Source: Thioalkalivibrio sp.
GTDB lineage: Bacteria > Pseudomonadota > Gammaproteobacteria > Ectothiorhodospirales > Ectothiorhodospiraceae
Reading direction: 5' to 3'
NCBI GenBank assembly: GCA_003563455.1
Contig: PWRV01000012.1
Location: 1 to 31,737 of the forward strand
DNA: 31,737 bases
Below the pieces are notes generated by a model. The model worked only from the letters and a program-made list of their open reading frames with translations. It searched no databases and had not been told where the DNA came from. Positions 1 through 8,158 of this stretch are shown piece after piece. Position 1 is the first letter of the stretch; the number at the start of each line of letters is the position of its first letter. The position numbers and the translations under genes were made by a program.

Positions 1-2286
1 CTGGACGCCTGGCTCGAGTCGCATCCCGAGGCGGTTACCGCGCTGTACCAGCCGGTGCTCGAGGGTGGCTGGACCAGCCTGATGGTGCTGGCCTTCGCCG
101 CCGCCTTCCTGCTGCCACGGCAGTTTCACATGCTGTTCACGGAGAACATCAACCCCGAGGCCCTGAACCGCGCCGCGTGGGGCTTCCCGCTGTTCCTTCT
201 GCTGCTGAATCTGCCGATGCCGCTGCTCTACTGGGCCGGTCAGGCGGCCGACCTCACCCAGCAGACCAACTATTACGCCCTTGGACTGGCCGCCTGGCTC
301 GAGTCCCCGACGCTGGCGCTGCTGATCTTCATTGGCGGGCTGTCTGCGGCGAGCGCGATGATGATCGTCACGACGCTGGCGCTGGCCAACATGGGCATGA
401 ACTATCTCTCCCCGCCCGCCAGTCTCCGGGAACGCCAGGGCATGCCGGCGAACCTGTACCGCAACCTGCTGTGGGGGCGGCGCATCTGGATCGTGCTGAT
501 CATCGCCCTTGGCTACGGCTTCTTCGGCCTGCTGCAGGTAATCGAGGGGCTGGCACAGCTCGGCCTGATCTCCTTCGCCGCCGTCGCCCAGTTCCTCCCC
601 GGCCTCTTCGGACTGCTCTTGTGGCCCCGGGCGACCCGCGTCGGCTTTCTGCTCGGGCTTGCCGGGGGCATCACCGGCTGGTTCTTCAGCCTGGTCACGC
701 CCCTGCTCGGCAATGCCGGCATCTGGCCGCAGGCGCCCCGCCTGCAGGAGCTGGCCGCCGGTGGCGGGCTCGACACCTGGACCTTTGCGCTTACGGTCAG
801 CCTCGGGGCCAATACCGTGCTGTTCATCCTCGGTTCGCTGCTGTCCCGGCCCAACGAGCAGGAGGTCGAGGCCGGCCAGCTCTGCTGCCCGCGCGAGCCG
901 ATCTACACCACCATCGACCTGCCGCTGGCGCGCGACGTGCCCGAGATGGAGGCGGAGCTGGCGGCCACGCTCGGCAGCATGCCCGCCCGGCACGAAGTGC
1001 AGCGGGCACTGGATGACCTCGGTCTGCCGCGGCACACGCGGTCGCGCCGCGATCTGCGGCGGCTGCGCGAGCGCATCGAGCGCAACCTATCGGGCCTGCT
1101 CGGCCCGGTGCTGGCACGGATGATCGTGGATCAGCACCTGCGCCTGGATGCCGCCGGCCGTTCGAGCCTCGGCGAGAGCCTGCGCCGGATCGAACAGCAG
1201 CTCGAGGCCGCCCGCCTGCCCCTGACCGGGCTTGCCGCCGAACTCGATGCCCTGCGGCGGTTTCACCGGCAGATCCTGCACGAACTGCCGCTCGGTGTTT
1301 GCAGCCTGACGCCGGGCGGCGAGATCACCGGCTGGAATCAGGCGCTGACCGAGCTCACGGGCATCCGGTCGGATGGCGCGGTCGGCCAGCTCGTCGAGCG
1401 ACTGGAGCGGCCCTGGGGCGGACTGCTGCAGGCGTTCCTCGACAGCGCGGACCGCCAGCTCTACAAACTGAACCTCGACACCCGCCACGGCCCGCGGCGG
1501 CTGAACCTGCACAAGTCCTCGGTGGCGGTCACCGCGGGGCATCGGGAGGGCTACGTGATCCTGATCGAGGATGTCACCGCCCGGGTGCAGCTGGAGAACG
1601 AAGTGGCCCATGGCGACCGGCTCGCCTCCATCGGCCGTTTTGCGGCGGGTGTCGCGCACGAGATCGGCAACCCGCTGGCGGGCATCGCCTCGCTCGCGCA
1701 GACCCTGCCCCTGGAGGACGACCCCGACGAGATCCGCGACATCGCCGATGACATCATCGCCCAGACGCGGCGCATCAATACCATCGTGCAGTCGCTCGTC
1801 GCCTTCGCTCACTCGGACACACCGCCGCGCAACCGCTTCGAGCCGGTCAAACTCGCCGAACTGGTGGACGAGGCGATCCGCCTGACCCGCCTCGCGGGGC
1901 GCAAGGACATCCGCTACGCGCTGGACGGACTGGAGGGCGAGACGCTGCTGGGTGCGCGGCCGAAGCTGCTGCAGGTGTTCATCAACCTGCTGACCAACGC
2001 CGAGCAGGCCTCGCCGCCCGGCGCGACGATCCGCATCCAGGCACGGCGGAGCGGCGCGAAGGTGCGCATCACCATCCACGATGCGGGACCCGGGATTGCC
2101 TCCGCCACGCTGGACCGCCTGTTCGAACCCTTCTTCACGACCAAACCCGCGGGCCAGGGCACCGGCCTCGGACTGCCTGTCGCCTACAGCATCGTGCAGG
2201 ATCATGGTGGTAGCCTAGTGGCCATGAACGCAGCCGAGGGCGGCGCCCAGTTCATCCTGACCTTACCGACCGGCAGACAGGCATGA
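1..2286 (+). CDS. Sensor histidine kinase with N-terminal sodium/solute-symporter-like domain (5' end outside window)
   Basis: The reading frame is open from base 1, so the true start lies upstream; the GTG at 55 is internal. The visible N-terminal part has about seven hydrophobic segments, with an LPRQFH motif typical of the symporter-like input domain of CbrA/CrbS-type kinases. A charged linker, a PAS-like segment (about 1260-1590) and a complete kinase core follow: H-box AHEIGNPL (phospho-acceptor His codon at 1657-1659), N-box NLLTNAEQAS, G1 DAGPGI and G2 GTGLGL. It is an inner-membrane sensor expected to autophosphorylate and hand phosphate to the regulator encoded immediately downstream, with a 4-base overlap (ATGA). 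The membrane domain may bind or transport a carboxylate; the ligand cannot be read from sequence. The family is certain; the signal is inferred from the acetate-type genes downstream. Confidence 0.93.
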   Translation: MDAWLESHPEAVTALYQPVLEGGWTSLMVLAFAAAFLLPRQFHMLFTENINPEALNRAAWGFPLFLLLLNLPMPLLYWAGQAADLTQQTNYYALGLAAWLESPTLALLIFIGGLSAASAMMIVTTLALANMGMNYLSPPASLRERQGMPANLYRNLLWGRRIWIVLIIALGYGFFGLLQVIEGLAQLGLISFAAVAQFLPGLFGLLLWPRATRVGFLLGLAGGITGWFFSLVTPLLGNAGIWPQAPRLQELAAGGGLDTWTFALTVSLGANTVLFILGSLLSRPNEQEVEAGQLCCPREPIYTTIDLPLARDVPEMEAELAATLGSMPARHEVQRALDDLGLPRHTRSRRDLRRLRERIERNLSGLLGPVLARMIVDQHLRLDAAGRSSLGESLRRIEQQLEAARLPLTGLAAELDALRRFHRQILHELPLGVCSLTPGGEITGWNQALTELTGIRSDGAVGQLVERLERPWGGLLQAFLDSADRQLYKLNLDTRHGPRRLNLHKSSVAVTAGHREGYVILIEDVTARVQLENEVAHGDRLASIGRFAAGVAHEIGNPLAGIASLAQTLPLEDDPDEIRDIADDIIAQTRRINTIVQSLVAFAHSDTPPRNRFEPVKLAELVDEAIRLTRLAGRKDIRYALDGLEGETLLGARPKLLQVFINLLTNAEQASPPGATIRIQARRSGAKVRITIHDAGPGIASATLDRLFEPFFTTKPAGQGTGLGLPVAYSIVQDHGGSLVAMNAAEGGAQFILTLPTGRQA

Positions 2287-3596
2287 CACGAATCCTTCTG
2301 GTCGACGACGAAGCAGCGATCCGGCGCGCCGTGCGCCGGTTCCTGGAACACCAGGGCTTCGAGGTTGCCCTCGCCGAGGATCTCTCCAGCGCGCGTGAAC
2401 AGACGCGGCGCACCGACTTCGATCTGCTGCTGGCCGACCTGCGCCTGCCCGACGGCGAGGGCACCGCCCTGATCGGGGAATACCCGCGGCTGCCGACCGT
2501 GATCATGACCAGCTACGCCTCGGTCGCTTCGGCCGTCGAGGCAATGAAGTCCGGGGCGATCGATTACATCGCCAAGCCCTTCGATCACGATGCGCTGCTG
2601 CTGACCCTGCGCGCCGCTCTGCGCAGCAGTGCCCACCACCGGCATCCGCCAGCGCCCGGAGTCGCTGTCGGCGAGGAGCAGGGACTGATCGGCGAGTCGC
2701 CGGCGATCGCCACGCTGCGCCAGCAGATCCGCAAGGTCGCCGCTGCCGATTCCACGGTGCTGATCCGGGGCGAATCGGGGACCGGCAAGGAGGTCGCGGC
2801 CCGCGCGATCCACGCCCTGAGCCCGCGCGCCGGCCAGCCCTTCGTCCCGGTCAACTGCGCGTCGATCCCCGAGGGCCTGGTCGAGGCGGAACTCTTCGGC
2901 CACGCCCAGGGTGCGTACACGGGTGCGGTCAAGGCGCGCACCGGCCTGATCGAATCGGCCCACGGCGGCGTGCTGTTCCTCGACGAGATCGGGGAACTGG
3001 CGCCCGCGGCCCAGGCCCGGCTGCTGCGCGTGCTGCAGGAGGGCGAGATCCGGCCGGTGGGCGCCAACCAGGCCAGGCGGGTCGACGTGCGCCTGCTGGC
3101 GGCGACGCACCGGGACCTGGAGGCGATGATCGACACCGGCGAATTCCGCGCCGACCTCTACTACCGGCTGCGGGTGCTCGAACTGCGCATCCCGCCGTTG
3201 CGGGAACGCCGGGAGGACATGGACCGGCTCGTCGACCATTTCCTCCTTGAACTGGGACAGCGCTTCGGCACGACGGGCCTGACACTGGATGCGGACACAC
3301 GGCGGCGCATGCACGCCTACGACTGGCCGGGGAACGTCCGCGAACTGAAGAACGCGCTCGAGCGCGCGGTGGTCCTGTCCGAGGACAACCGCATCGACTG
3401 GGAACACCTCGGGCTCGCCCCCGCGGCGGCGGAGGCCGAGGCCCGCTCCCGCAGCGCGACCCTGAACGCGTATTTCCGACGCTTCGTGATCGAGAACCAG
3501 CACCGCATGAACGAGACGGAGCTGGCGCGCGCGCTCGGCATCAGCCGCAAGACCCTGTGGGAGCGGCGCCAGCGCGAAAACCTGCCGCGGACCTGA
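2283..3596 (+). CDS. Sigma-54-dependent response regulator, NtrC family
   Basis: This 437-residue protein has three domains in order. The receiver (about 1-120) has acidic pocket D8/D9, phospho-acceptor D52 in LLLADLRLPDG and the YIAKPFD lysine motif. The AAA+ sigma-54 interaction domain (about 140-370) has Walker A GESGTGKE at 163-170 and Walker B VLFLDEIGE. A Fis-type helix-turn-helix lies at the C-terminus (ELARALGISRKTLWERR). The sigma-54-contacting loop reads GAYTGA (210-215) instead of GAFTGA. Start ATG 2283 overlaps the kinase stop, so the two are co-translated partners. It is a CbrB-like architecture, whereas acetate-switch CrbR proteins are LuxR-type. Targets probably include the promoter just downstream, which has two palindromes at enhancer distance. 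Confidence 0.95.
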   Translation: MTRILLVDDEAAIRRAVRRFLEHQGFEVALAEDLSSAREQTRRTDFDLLLADLRLPDGEGTALIGEYPRLPTVIMTSYASVASAVEAMKSGAIDYIAKPFDHDALLLTLRAALRSSAHHRHPPAPGVAVGEEQGLIGESPAIATLRQQIRKVAAADSTVLIRGESGTGKEVAARAIHALSPRAGQPFVPVNCASIPEGLVEAELFGHAQGAYTGAVKARTGLIESAHGGVLFLDEIGELAPAAQARLLRVLQEGEIRPVGANQARRVDVRLLAATHRDLEAMIDTGEFRADLYYRLRVLELRIPPLRERREDMDRLVDHFLLELGQRFGTTGLTLDADTRRRMHAYDWPGNVRELKNALERAVVLSEDNRIDWEHLGLAPAAAEAEARSRSATLNAYFRRFVIENQHRMNETELARALGISRKTLWERRQRENLPRT

Positions 3597-3631
3597 GCGC
3601 GGGTGCGGGCGGCGCCGCGCGGCGATCCGGC

Positions 3632-3668
3632 GTTACGTTGCGTAACAGCGGCTGTTACCTGAGGTAAC
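3632..3668 (+). promoter_or_regulatory. Two tandem palindromic activator sites (enhancer) upstream of the sigma-54 promoter
   Basis: Two perfect 15-base dyads lie side by side: GTTACGTTGCGTAAC at 3632-3646 and GTTACCTGAGGTAAC at 3654-3668. Both fit GTTAC-N5-GTAAC, and their centres are 22 bases apart, about two helical turns, so both would face the same side of the DNA. Relative to the predicted transcription start near 3759 the centres sit at about -120 and -98, the usual zone for sigma-54 enhancers. The regulator gene ends 36 bases upstream and is the natural candidate to bind here; that pairing is inferred. Confidence 0.8.
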
Positions 3669-3732
3669 GTTCGACCGGGGCCGGTCATGCCCACCCAGTG
3701 GCAACCCCTTGTACCCGTTCGGTCACGAGCCG

Positions 3733-3748
3733 TGGCTTGATTCTTGCT
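3733..3748 (+). promoter_or_regulatory. Sigma-54 (-24/-12) promoter
   Basis: TGGCTTGATTCTTGCT matches the RpoN consensus TGGCACG-N4-TTGCT, with the invariant GG (3734-3735) and GC (3746-3747) ten bases apart. Predicted transcription start is about 3759. It drives the DUF294 protein and, by read-through, the DUF4212/symporter pair. Its position rules out the TTG at 3744 as a start for the downstream gene, because that codon lies inside the -12 element. Confidence 0.85.
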
Positions 3749-3785
3749 GAGCGACCGGAACGATGCGATGACCCCCCGGAAGCCA

Positions 3786-5657
3786 ATGGCCGACGCGCTC
3801 GACACAACCCGGGAATTCCTGAATATGCACGCCCCGTTCGATCAGATCGAACCGGACGCGCTGGAGTTCCTGCTGCCCCGGCTCGAGACGCGGTTCTACG
3901 CCAGCGGTGAGCGCATCACCGATCCGGACAGCGGGCCCGCGCAGCGCTTCTTCATCATCCGCCAGGGTCGCGTCCGCGGCGAGACCCCGAGCGAAGACGA
4001 GCAGATCTCCGGCAAGGCCTGGGAGCTGGTGCCCGGAGAATCCTTCCCGATCGGCGCGTTGCTGGGTCGGCGGCCGGTGCATACGGTGCATCGCGCACTC
4101 GAGGACACCATCTGTCTGGAGCTGTCGGTCGAGGATTTCGACCGCCTGCGTGCCCGGTCGCAGGTGTTCAGCGATTTCTGCTCCCGGCGCCTGGCAAGCC
4201 TGCTGGAGCGCGTGCACCAGGGGCTGCTGACCCGCAACCTCGGCGGCGGCGGCAGCGGCCAGCTGAACACCCCCCTGGGGGCCCGTATCGCCCGCGAACC
4301 CGTCACCTGCGCAGCAAAGGCACCGTTGCGCGAGGCGCTAACCGCGATGCGCGATGCACGGGTCGGCTCCATCGTTGCCGTCGACGACGACCAGCGGCCG
4401 GTCGGCATCTTCACGATGACCGACCTTCTCGGCCGCGTCGCTCTCGAGGAGGTGCCACTCGACACCGCGCTGCGTCAGGTGATGACCCCGGATCCCATTG
4501 CGTTGCCGGACTCGGCCCCGGGTTTCGAGGGCATTGAGACCATGGCCGAGCACGGGATGAAGCACATCTGCGTCGTCTCCGACGGGCGCCTGGTCGGGGT
4601 GCTCGGCGAGCGTGACCTGCTGACCTCGCACCCGCTGACCCTGGACCGGCTGGTGCGGGGGATCCTGCGCGCGGAGACCGTCGCCACGATTGCCGGCCAC
4701 CTGCGTGAGGTGCCGCGCATGATCGGCGCGGTCATCAGCCAGGGCGCCGAGGCCGACCAGATCCTCCGCCTGATCACCCGCATCAACGACCACGCGACCC
4801 GGCGGGTGCTGGCGCTGATCCGGCAGGAATACGACATCGACGGCATCGACTTCACCTGGCTGGCGTTCGGGTCCCAGGCCCGCGAGGAGCAGGCGCTGAA
4901 GACGGACCAGGACAACGGCATCCTCTTCCGCTGCGACAAGGGGCAGGAAGACGCGGTGCGCGAACGCCTGCTGCCCTACGCGCAGGCGGTGAACCGGGCC
5001 CTGGACGAGTGCGGCTTCGATCTATGCCCGGGCGACGTGATGGCGGGCAACCCGGATTGCTGCCTCAGCGGCCCCGAGTGGGAGCGGCGCTTCGCGCGCT
5101 GGATCGACCAGGGGACGCCGGAACACCTGCTGAAGAGTTCGATCTTCTTCGACCTGCGCGCGATCGACGGCGACCGCGAGCCGGTGGAGGCCCTGCGCTC
5201 GCAGATGCTGAAAAAGACCGCCTTCAACAGCCGCTTCCGGCGCCAGATGGCGGCCAACCAGATGAATTTCCGCCCGCCGCTCGGACTGTTCGGCGAGATC
5301 CGCAGCGGCGCCGACGGCATCAACGTCAAGCTGCAGGGCCTGACGCCTTTCGTCGACGGAGCCCGGGTGATCGCGCTGGCCGCCGAACTGCCCGCGACAC
5401 GGACCCACGAGCGCATGGAACAGGCCGTGTCGGCGGAGGTGATGCGCGAAAACGACGCCCGCGACTACCACGCCGCGCTGCGCTACCTGCAGATGCTGCG
5501 GCTGCGCAGCCAGCAGAAGGCGCTGGATGCGGAGCGCGAGGACAGCAACCGGATCCGACCGGAGGAACTCGGCACCCTGGAGGCCAGGGTACTGAAAGAG
5601 GCCTTCCGGCAGGCCCGCAAGCTGCAGGGTCAGCTTGCGGTTCAGTACCAGCTCTGA
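3786..5657 (+). CDS. cNMP-binding-like / CBS-pair / DUF294 nucleotidyltransferase-like protein (copy 1)
   Basis: This is a cytosolic protein of about 623 residues. A cyclic-nucleotide-binding-like fold spans about 1-145, and a pair of CBS domains about 160-290, each ending in a GIF(T)/GVL(G) plus D-L motif. A DUF294 nucleotidyltransferase-like domain spans about 310-450 and its C-terminal helical partner about 480-620. The DUF294 domain keeps the GlnD-like catalytic signature: G362-S363 followed by D374-Q-D376 in TDQDN. ATG 3786 is preferred because transcription from the sigma-54 promoter starts near 3759, leaving a GGAAG site at 3778-3782. ATG 3768 is in frame, but its ribosome site would fall at the extreme 5' end of the mRNA. 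Such proteins commonly sit beside DUF4212/SSS symporters and are thought to regulate them; the modified target is unknown. Confidence 0.9.
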   Translation: MADALDTTREFLNMHAPFDQIEPDALEFLLPRLETRFYASGERITDPDSGPAQRFFIIRQGRVRGETPSEDEQISGKAWELVPGESFPIGALLGRRPVHTVHRALEDTICLELSVEDFDRLRARSQVFSDFCSRRLASLLERVHQGLLTRNLGGGGSGQLNTPLGARIAREPVTCAAKAPLREALTAMRDARVGSIVAVDDDQRPVGIFTMTDLLGRVALEEVPLDTALRQVMTPDPIALPDSAPGFEGIETMAEHGMKHICVVSDGRLVGVLGERDLLTSHPLTLDRLVRGILRAETVATIAGHLREVPRMIGAVISQGAEADQILRLITRINDHATRRVLALIRQEYDIDGIDFTWLAFGSQAREEQALKTDQDNGILFRCDKGQEDAVRERLLPYAQAVNRALDECGFDLCPGDVMAGNPDCCLSGPEWERRFARWIDQGTPEHLLKSSIFFDLRAIDGDREPVEALRSQMLKKTAFNSRFRRQMAANQMNFRPPLGLFGEIRSGADGINVKLQGLTPFVDGARVIALAAELPATRTHERMEQAVSAEVMRENDARDYHAALRYLQMLRLRSQQKALDAEREDSNRIRPEELGTLEARVLKEAFRQARKLQGQLAVQYQL

Positions 5658-5705
5658 CCGCGTGTCGGAGGAAAACTTCAAAACCAACACCACGGAGACA
5701 TTCCC

Positions 5706-5966
<261 letters not shown>

Positions 5967-5973
5967 CAACGCC

Positions 5974-7746
5974 ATGGACCTTCAAACACTGAGTTTTCTG
6001 GTCGTTGGTGCGACCTTCGTGCTCTACATCGGGATCGCGATCTGGGCACGGGCCGGCAGCACCAGCGAGTTCTACGTCGCCGGCAAGGGCGTCAACCCGA
6101 TCCTCAACGGCATGGCCACCGCGGCCGACTGGATGTCCGCGGCCAGCTTCATCTCGATGGCGGGCCTGATCGCCTTCCTCGGCTTCACCGGGGGCGCCTA
6201 TCTGATGGGCTGGACCGGCGGCTACGTGCTGATGGCCCTGCTGCTTGCGCCCTATCTGCGCAAGTTCGGGAAGTTCACCGTGCCCGAGTTCATCGGCGAC
6301 CGCTTCTACTCGAAGACCGCGCGCATCGTCGCGGTGATCAGCCTGCTGGTGATCTCGATCACCTACGTGATCGGGCAGATGCGCGGCGTCGGGATCGCGT
6401 TCTCGAACATCCTCGAGATGGACCTCGCCATCGGCCTGCTGTCGGGCATGGTGGTGGTGTTCATCTACGCGGTGTTCGGCGGGATGAAGGGCATCACCTA
6501 CACGCAGATCGCGCAGTACGTGATCATGATCTTCGCCTACACCGTGCCCGCGGTCTTCATCTCGCTGACGCTGACCGGGCACGCCTTCCCGCAGATCGGC
6601 CTGGGCTCGACGCTGATCGGCGAGGACACCCAGCTGCTGCAGGCACTGGACCAGACGCTGATGGATCTGGGCTTCGCCGCCTACACCTCCATCACCGGCA
6701 TGTCCCTGCTGAACATGTTCCTGCTGACACTGGCGCTGATGATCGGCACCGCGGGCCTTCCGCACGTGATCATCCGCTTCTTCACCGTGCCGCGCGTGCG
6801 TGACGCCCGCAAGTCCGCCGGCTTCGCACTGCTCTTCATCGGCATCCTGTACACCACGGCCCCCGCCGTGGGCGCGATGGCGATGTACAACTTCATCAAC
6901 ACCGTGCAGCCGGGCCCGGTCGGCGATCCGCAGGGCAACGTGCTGATCGAGGAACGGCCGGACTGGATGCTGCGCTGGGAGCGCACCGGTCTGCTGGCGT
7001 TTGAGGACAAGAATGAGGACGGCCGGCTCCAGTACTACAATGACCAGAACGAGGAATTCGCGGAGATGGCCCGCGAGGAATGGGGCTGGGAAGGCAACGA
7101 GTTCACCACGATCGACCGCGACATCATGGTGCTCGCCAACCCGCAGATCGCCAACCTGCCGAACTGGGTGATCGCGCTGGTCGCGGCGGGAGGTATTGCG
7201 GCAGCCCTGTCGACCGCGGCAGGCCTGTTGCTCGCGATCTCGTCGTCGATATCCCATGACCTGATGAAGGGGGTGATCACACCCGGGATATCGGAGCGGG
7301 CCGAACTGCTCTCGGGACGGATCGCGATGGCGGCGGCCATCCTGCTGGCCGGATATCTCGGACTGAATCCACCCGGGTTCGCGGCCGAGGTGGTCGCACT
7401 GGCCTTCGGTCTGGCGGCAGCCAGCCTGTTCCCGGTGCTGATGATGGGCATCTTCCTGAAAAAGATGAACCGGGAAGGGGCGATCGCCGGCATGCTGGTG
7501 GGCCTTGGCAGCACCCTGCTCTACATCTTCCTGTTCAAGGGGTGGTTCTTCCTGCCGGGCACCAACATGTTCCCGGATACCGCCGAGTACTGGCTGCTGG
7601 GCATCAACCCGACCGGCTTCGGCGTGGTCGGCGCGATCCTGAACTTCATCGTGGCATTCCTGGTGATGAAGATCACGAAGGAGCCGCCGGAGCACATCCA
7701 GCACCTGGTCGAGGACGTGCGGGTACCACGCGTGGGCACGAGCTGA
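5974..7746 (+). CDS. Sodium/solute symporter large subunit (SSS family, ActP-like, VC_2705 type)
   Basis: This 590-residue inner-membrane transporter has about 13 hydrophobic helices and the sodium-site-type segment NGMATAADWMSAASFISMAG near residues 45-64. It probably imports acetate or another short carboxylate with sodium. Compared with ActP it carries a hydrophilic, acidic insertion at about residues 320-380, predicted outside the membrane. Within it, D345-K-N-E-D349-G-R-L matches an EF-hand calcium loop (DxNxDGxL). Context: the DUF4212 partner is immediately upstream, DUF294 regulators lie on both sides and acs is 3 kb downstream. Family is certain; acetate as substrate is inferred from context. 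Confidence 0.92.
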   Translation: MDLQTLSFLVVGATFVLYIGIAIWARAGSTSEFYVAGKGVNPILNGMATAADWMSAASFISMAGLIAFLGFTGGAYLMGWTGGYVLMALLLAPYLRKFGKFTVPEFIGDRFYSKTARIVAVISLLVISITYVIGQMRGVGIAFSNILEMDLAIGLLSGMVVVFIYAVFGGMKGITYTQIAQYVIMIFAYTVPAVFISLTLTGHAFPQIGLGSTLIGEDTQLLQALDQTLMDLGFAAYTSITGMSLLNMFLLTLALMIGTAGLPHVIIRFFTVPRVRDARKSAGFALLFIGILYTTAPAVGAMAMYNFINTVQPGPVGDPQGNVLIEERPDWMLRWERTGLLAFEDKNEDGRLQYYNDQNEEFAEMAREEWGWEGNEFTTIDRDIMVLANPQIANLPNWVIALVAAGGIAAALSTAAGLLLAISSSISHDLMKGVITPGISERAELLSGRIAMAAAILLAGYLGLNPPGFAAEVVALAFGLAAASLFPVLMMGIFLKKMNREGAIAGMLVGLGSTLLYIFLFKGWFFLPGTNMFPDTAEYWLLGINPTGFGVVGAILNFIVAFLVMKITKEPPEHIQHLVEDVRVPRVGTS

Positions 7747-8158
7747 CGCACAAGGATCGCGCCGAGCGCGATCACAAGCCCGTCTCCCGCGCTCGCGGGC
7801 GATGGGCGGGGAGACCGAACGATCGCGGCAACCCGTGACCGCTCCGATCTCCCGAGGAGGCGCGTATCGCGATGGTGATTACGCCCGCCTCATTGAGGCC
7901 CGCCGCAAGGCGGGCCTTTTCTTTGCACGACGGCACCGCTGGCTGCGGCAACCTGCGGTGGGCACCCTTCGTTTTGCCCACGCGACGATCGCCCTGTTCG
8001 CCCGCAGGCTCCGTTCACCGGTGATCCTCCGCAGGGAGGGCCAAGCGCAGCGGGCCCACCGCCCGGCCGCCGGAATTGGCGTTAAGGAACTGTTTTACCG
8101 GCGTTTTTGGTGCAGTGCAGCGTTGCCTTGTGGCCCCCATGTGGGGTATCCATGGCGC
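7747..8158 (+). other. Intergenic region between symporter and second DUF294 gene
   Basis: About 410 bases without a convincing gene. It contains the strong terminator at 7897-7924. A GC-rich C4/G4 hairpin (about 8135-8146) lies just before the next start codon and could limit ribosome access. I see no clear sigma-70 or sigma-54 promoter: TGGCGTTAAGGAACTG near 8077 lacks the required GC in the -12 element. An in-frame extension back to 7802 is open but does not look like protein. Confidence 0.6.
7897..7924 (+). terminator. Intrinsic terminator after the symporter operon
   Basis: Perfect 8-base stem GGCCCGCC / GGCGGGCC closed by a GCAA tetraloop and followed by TTTTCTTT. It separates the sigma-54-driven transport operon from the second DUF294 gene, implying that the latter has its own promoter. 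Confidence 0.93.

Noticed and set aside
2202..3503. Long minus-strand open frame (433 codons) opposite the response regulator
   Set aside because: It is antisense to an unmistakable NtrC-type protein; its composition is shadow-like and it has no ribosome site or domain.
8076..8092. Possible second sigma-54 promoter before DUF294 copy 2 (TGGCGTTAAGGAACTG)
   Set aside because: The -12 position where GC is required reads CT, and no GTTAC-N5-GTAAC dyad is found nearby.
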